Source: CAVSUZ01 sp963834715
Lineage (GTDB): Bacteria > Pseudomonadota > Alphaproteobacteria > Acetobacterales > Acetobacteraceae
Reading direction: 5' to 3'
DNA: 64,000 nucleotides
Assembly: GCA_963834715.1 (NCBI GenBank)
Contig: CAWIDE010000002.1
Span: 186,001-250,000 of the forward strand
How positions within the stretch are numbered: the stretch's first letter is position 1; each line of letters starts with the position of its first letter. This document shows positions 63,080 to 64,000 of the stretch, in pieces. Below the pieces are notes generated by a model. It made no database searches. It was given only the letters and a program-made list of their open reading frames with translations, and was not told where the DNA came from. The translations under genes were made by a program, and so were the position numbers.

Positions 63080-64000
63080 ATGCAGCTGCTTCCGGCAAAG
63101 GAGACCGGCCCGGACCAGCACCGCGACCTTATCGTGGTGGGTGCTTCGGCGGGCGGCCTCGATCCGCTCAGGAGCCTGATGGCCGGCTTGCCGCCGGACC
63201 TCCATGCGGCCGGTTTCATAGTGCAGCATTTCGGGACACAACGAAGCTTCCTGGTGGATATTCTCCGCGAGGCCGGCCCCGTCCCAGTGGAGTGGGCACG
63301 GGACCGAATGCCAATCCGCCCCGGACGCTTCCTGGTGGCGCCCCCTGATCATCACGTGCTGATCGCCGACGGGCACGTAGCCCTTTCGCGCGGGCCGCGA
63401 GAAAACAGGGCTCGCCCCGCAATCGATCCTTTGTTTCGTACGGCCGCGCGGACCTATGACTCGAGAGTTATCGGGGTGATCCTCTCCGGCATGCTGGGCG
63501 ACGGCACAGCCGGATTTGCCGAGATCAAGCGAAACGGCGGGCTCACGGTGGTGCAGAACCCGGAGGAAGCACAGTTCAGCGGTATGCCGGTAAGTGCTTT
63601 GCGGCATACGAAAGTGGACCACTGTCTGAGGGTGGGCGAGATCGCCAGCCTTCTGGCAGGCTTGGCGCCGCCACCTGAGGCGGCCGATCTTCCGGCGGTG
63701 GGCGATCCGCTTCAATGGCCGACGGAAGAAGGGATCCGGAGCATGAACGAAGGGTACGATTTGAAGACGCCGCGGGCGCTCACGTGCCCGATCTGCGGTG
63801 GGGCTGTAGCTCAGAGCAGGGAGAATCTCCTCCCCTATTTCACCTGTCACATCGGCCATCGATTTGCCGCCGCGGACTTTGAGGCGGCGCAGTTCCAGGA
63901 CATTGAGGCCGCGCTCGAGAGGGTATTGCGCATGCTGAACGAACGCGCGGCGTTCTGTGGGGAGATGGCCGAATCCTGCCGGAGTATAAGTGGCGATCAC
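63080..64000 (+). CDS. CheB-type methylesterase domain protein (cut by window edge)
   Basis: ATG at 63080; open to the window end (307 codons). CheB catalytic triad: Ser in 'DLIVVGASAGGLDPLRSLMA', His in 'GFIVQHFGTQRSFLVDIL', Asp in 'GVILSGMLGDGTAGFAEIKR'. No receiver domain precedes it, unlike chemotaxis CheB. From about residue 230 a zinc-ribbon-like part follows, 'LTCPICGGAVAQSR' and 'YFTCHIGHRFAAADFEA' (two CxxC/CxxxH pairs), then a helical stretch. Receiver-less CheB proteins of this build occur in alternative chemosensory or two-component pathways. Divergent from the M20 gene. Confidence 0.82.
   Translation, partial: MQLLPAKETGPDQHRDLIVVGASAGGLDPLRSLMAGLPPDLHAAGFIVQHFGTQRSFLVDILREAGPVPVEWARDRMPIRPGRFLVAPPDHHVLIADGHVALSRGPRENRARPAIDPLFRTAARTYDSRVIGVILSGMLGDGTAGFAEIKRNGGLTVVQNPEEAQFSGMPVSALRHTKVDHCLRVGEIASLLAGLAPPPEAADLPAVGDPLQWPTEEGIRSMNEGYDLKTPRALTCPICGGAVAQSRENLLPYFTCHIGHRFAAADFEAAQFQDIEAALERVLRMLNERAAFCGEMAESCRSISGDH

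Noticed and set aside
1..64000. tRNA or rRNA genes
   Set aside because: No cloverleaf-like element with a T-loop GTTCRA motif and CCA-proximal stem, and no rRNA-like sequence, was found on reading both strands. A covariance-model search would be decisive.

Overview
The window is high-GC (about 64%) alphaproteobacterial DNA. The best fit is Acetobacteraceae (Rhodospirillales). The evidence is the ybgC-tolQRAB order, the rimP-nusA-ylxR-infB-rbfA cluster, nadABC next to a NadQ-type regulator, a class I PHA synthase, a complete branched-chain 2-oxoacid dehydrogenase operon, and the short 'SGRGRREAPGE'-encoding palindromes scattered between genes. The assignment rests on sequence recognition only; no database was searched.

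Layout. 1-16 kb is an accessory island full of decay: an IS1634-type transposase cut by the window edge, a small frameshifted membrane protein and a TRIC-type channel, a multiply frameshifted IS630 transposase, a degraded Xre/MbcA-RES toxin-antitoxin pair, an intact ABC-2 exporter, an Ogt-type DNA repair methyltransferase, then a 4.7 kb structure in which two near-identical 1.7 kb IS110-family copies face each other around a different IS110-family element. It is followed by scraps of a group II intron reverse transcriptase and tyrosine recombinases. 16-21 kb is the intact bkdA1-bkdA2-bkdB-lpdV operon. 21-26.5 kb has remnants (gatB tail, chemoreceptor, arylamine N-acetyltransferase, exonuclease III) around intact phaC and an O-methyltransferase. 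26.5-32 kb is ruvB-ybgC-tolQ-tolR-tolA-tolB. 32-34 kb holds frameshifted carbonic anhydrase and asd. 34-42.3 kb holds two tandem RND efflux operons: the upstream one intact, the downstream one damaged (nonsense codon in the pump, adaptor without its hairpin/lipoyl module). 43-47 kb holds a broken sugar-type ABC binding protein, a broken winged-helix/TPR regulator, and three copies of an 11-bp-phased direct repeat that looks like the operator of such a regulator. 47.9-48.6 kb is a broken Phd-PIN module. 48.7-54.8 kb is the rimP-nusA-ylxR-infB-rbfA translation/transcription cluster. 55-59.6 kb is nadQ-nadA-nadB-nadC with paired palindromic operators. 60-64 kb is a type I-secreted GH5 glycosidase, an M20 dipeptidase, and the start of a CheB-like methylesterase.

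Genes working together: the four bkd genes build one multienzyme complex for Leu/Ile/Val breakdown; tolQRAB forms the envelope energy-transducing system (no pal follows tolB here); nadA, nadB and nadC make nicotinate mononucleotide from aspartate under probable NadQ repression; MFP plus RND permease form inner-membrane efflux units (no outer-membrane channel gene is present).

Caution: many genes carry single-base frameshifts, including normally indispensable ones (nusA, asd, nadB). Either the underlying sequence has indel errors or the region is decaying. Genes called pseudogene below may be intact in the real organism.
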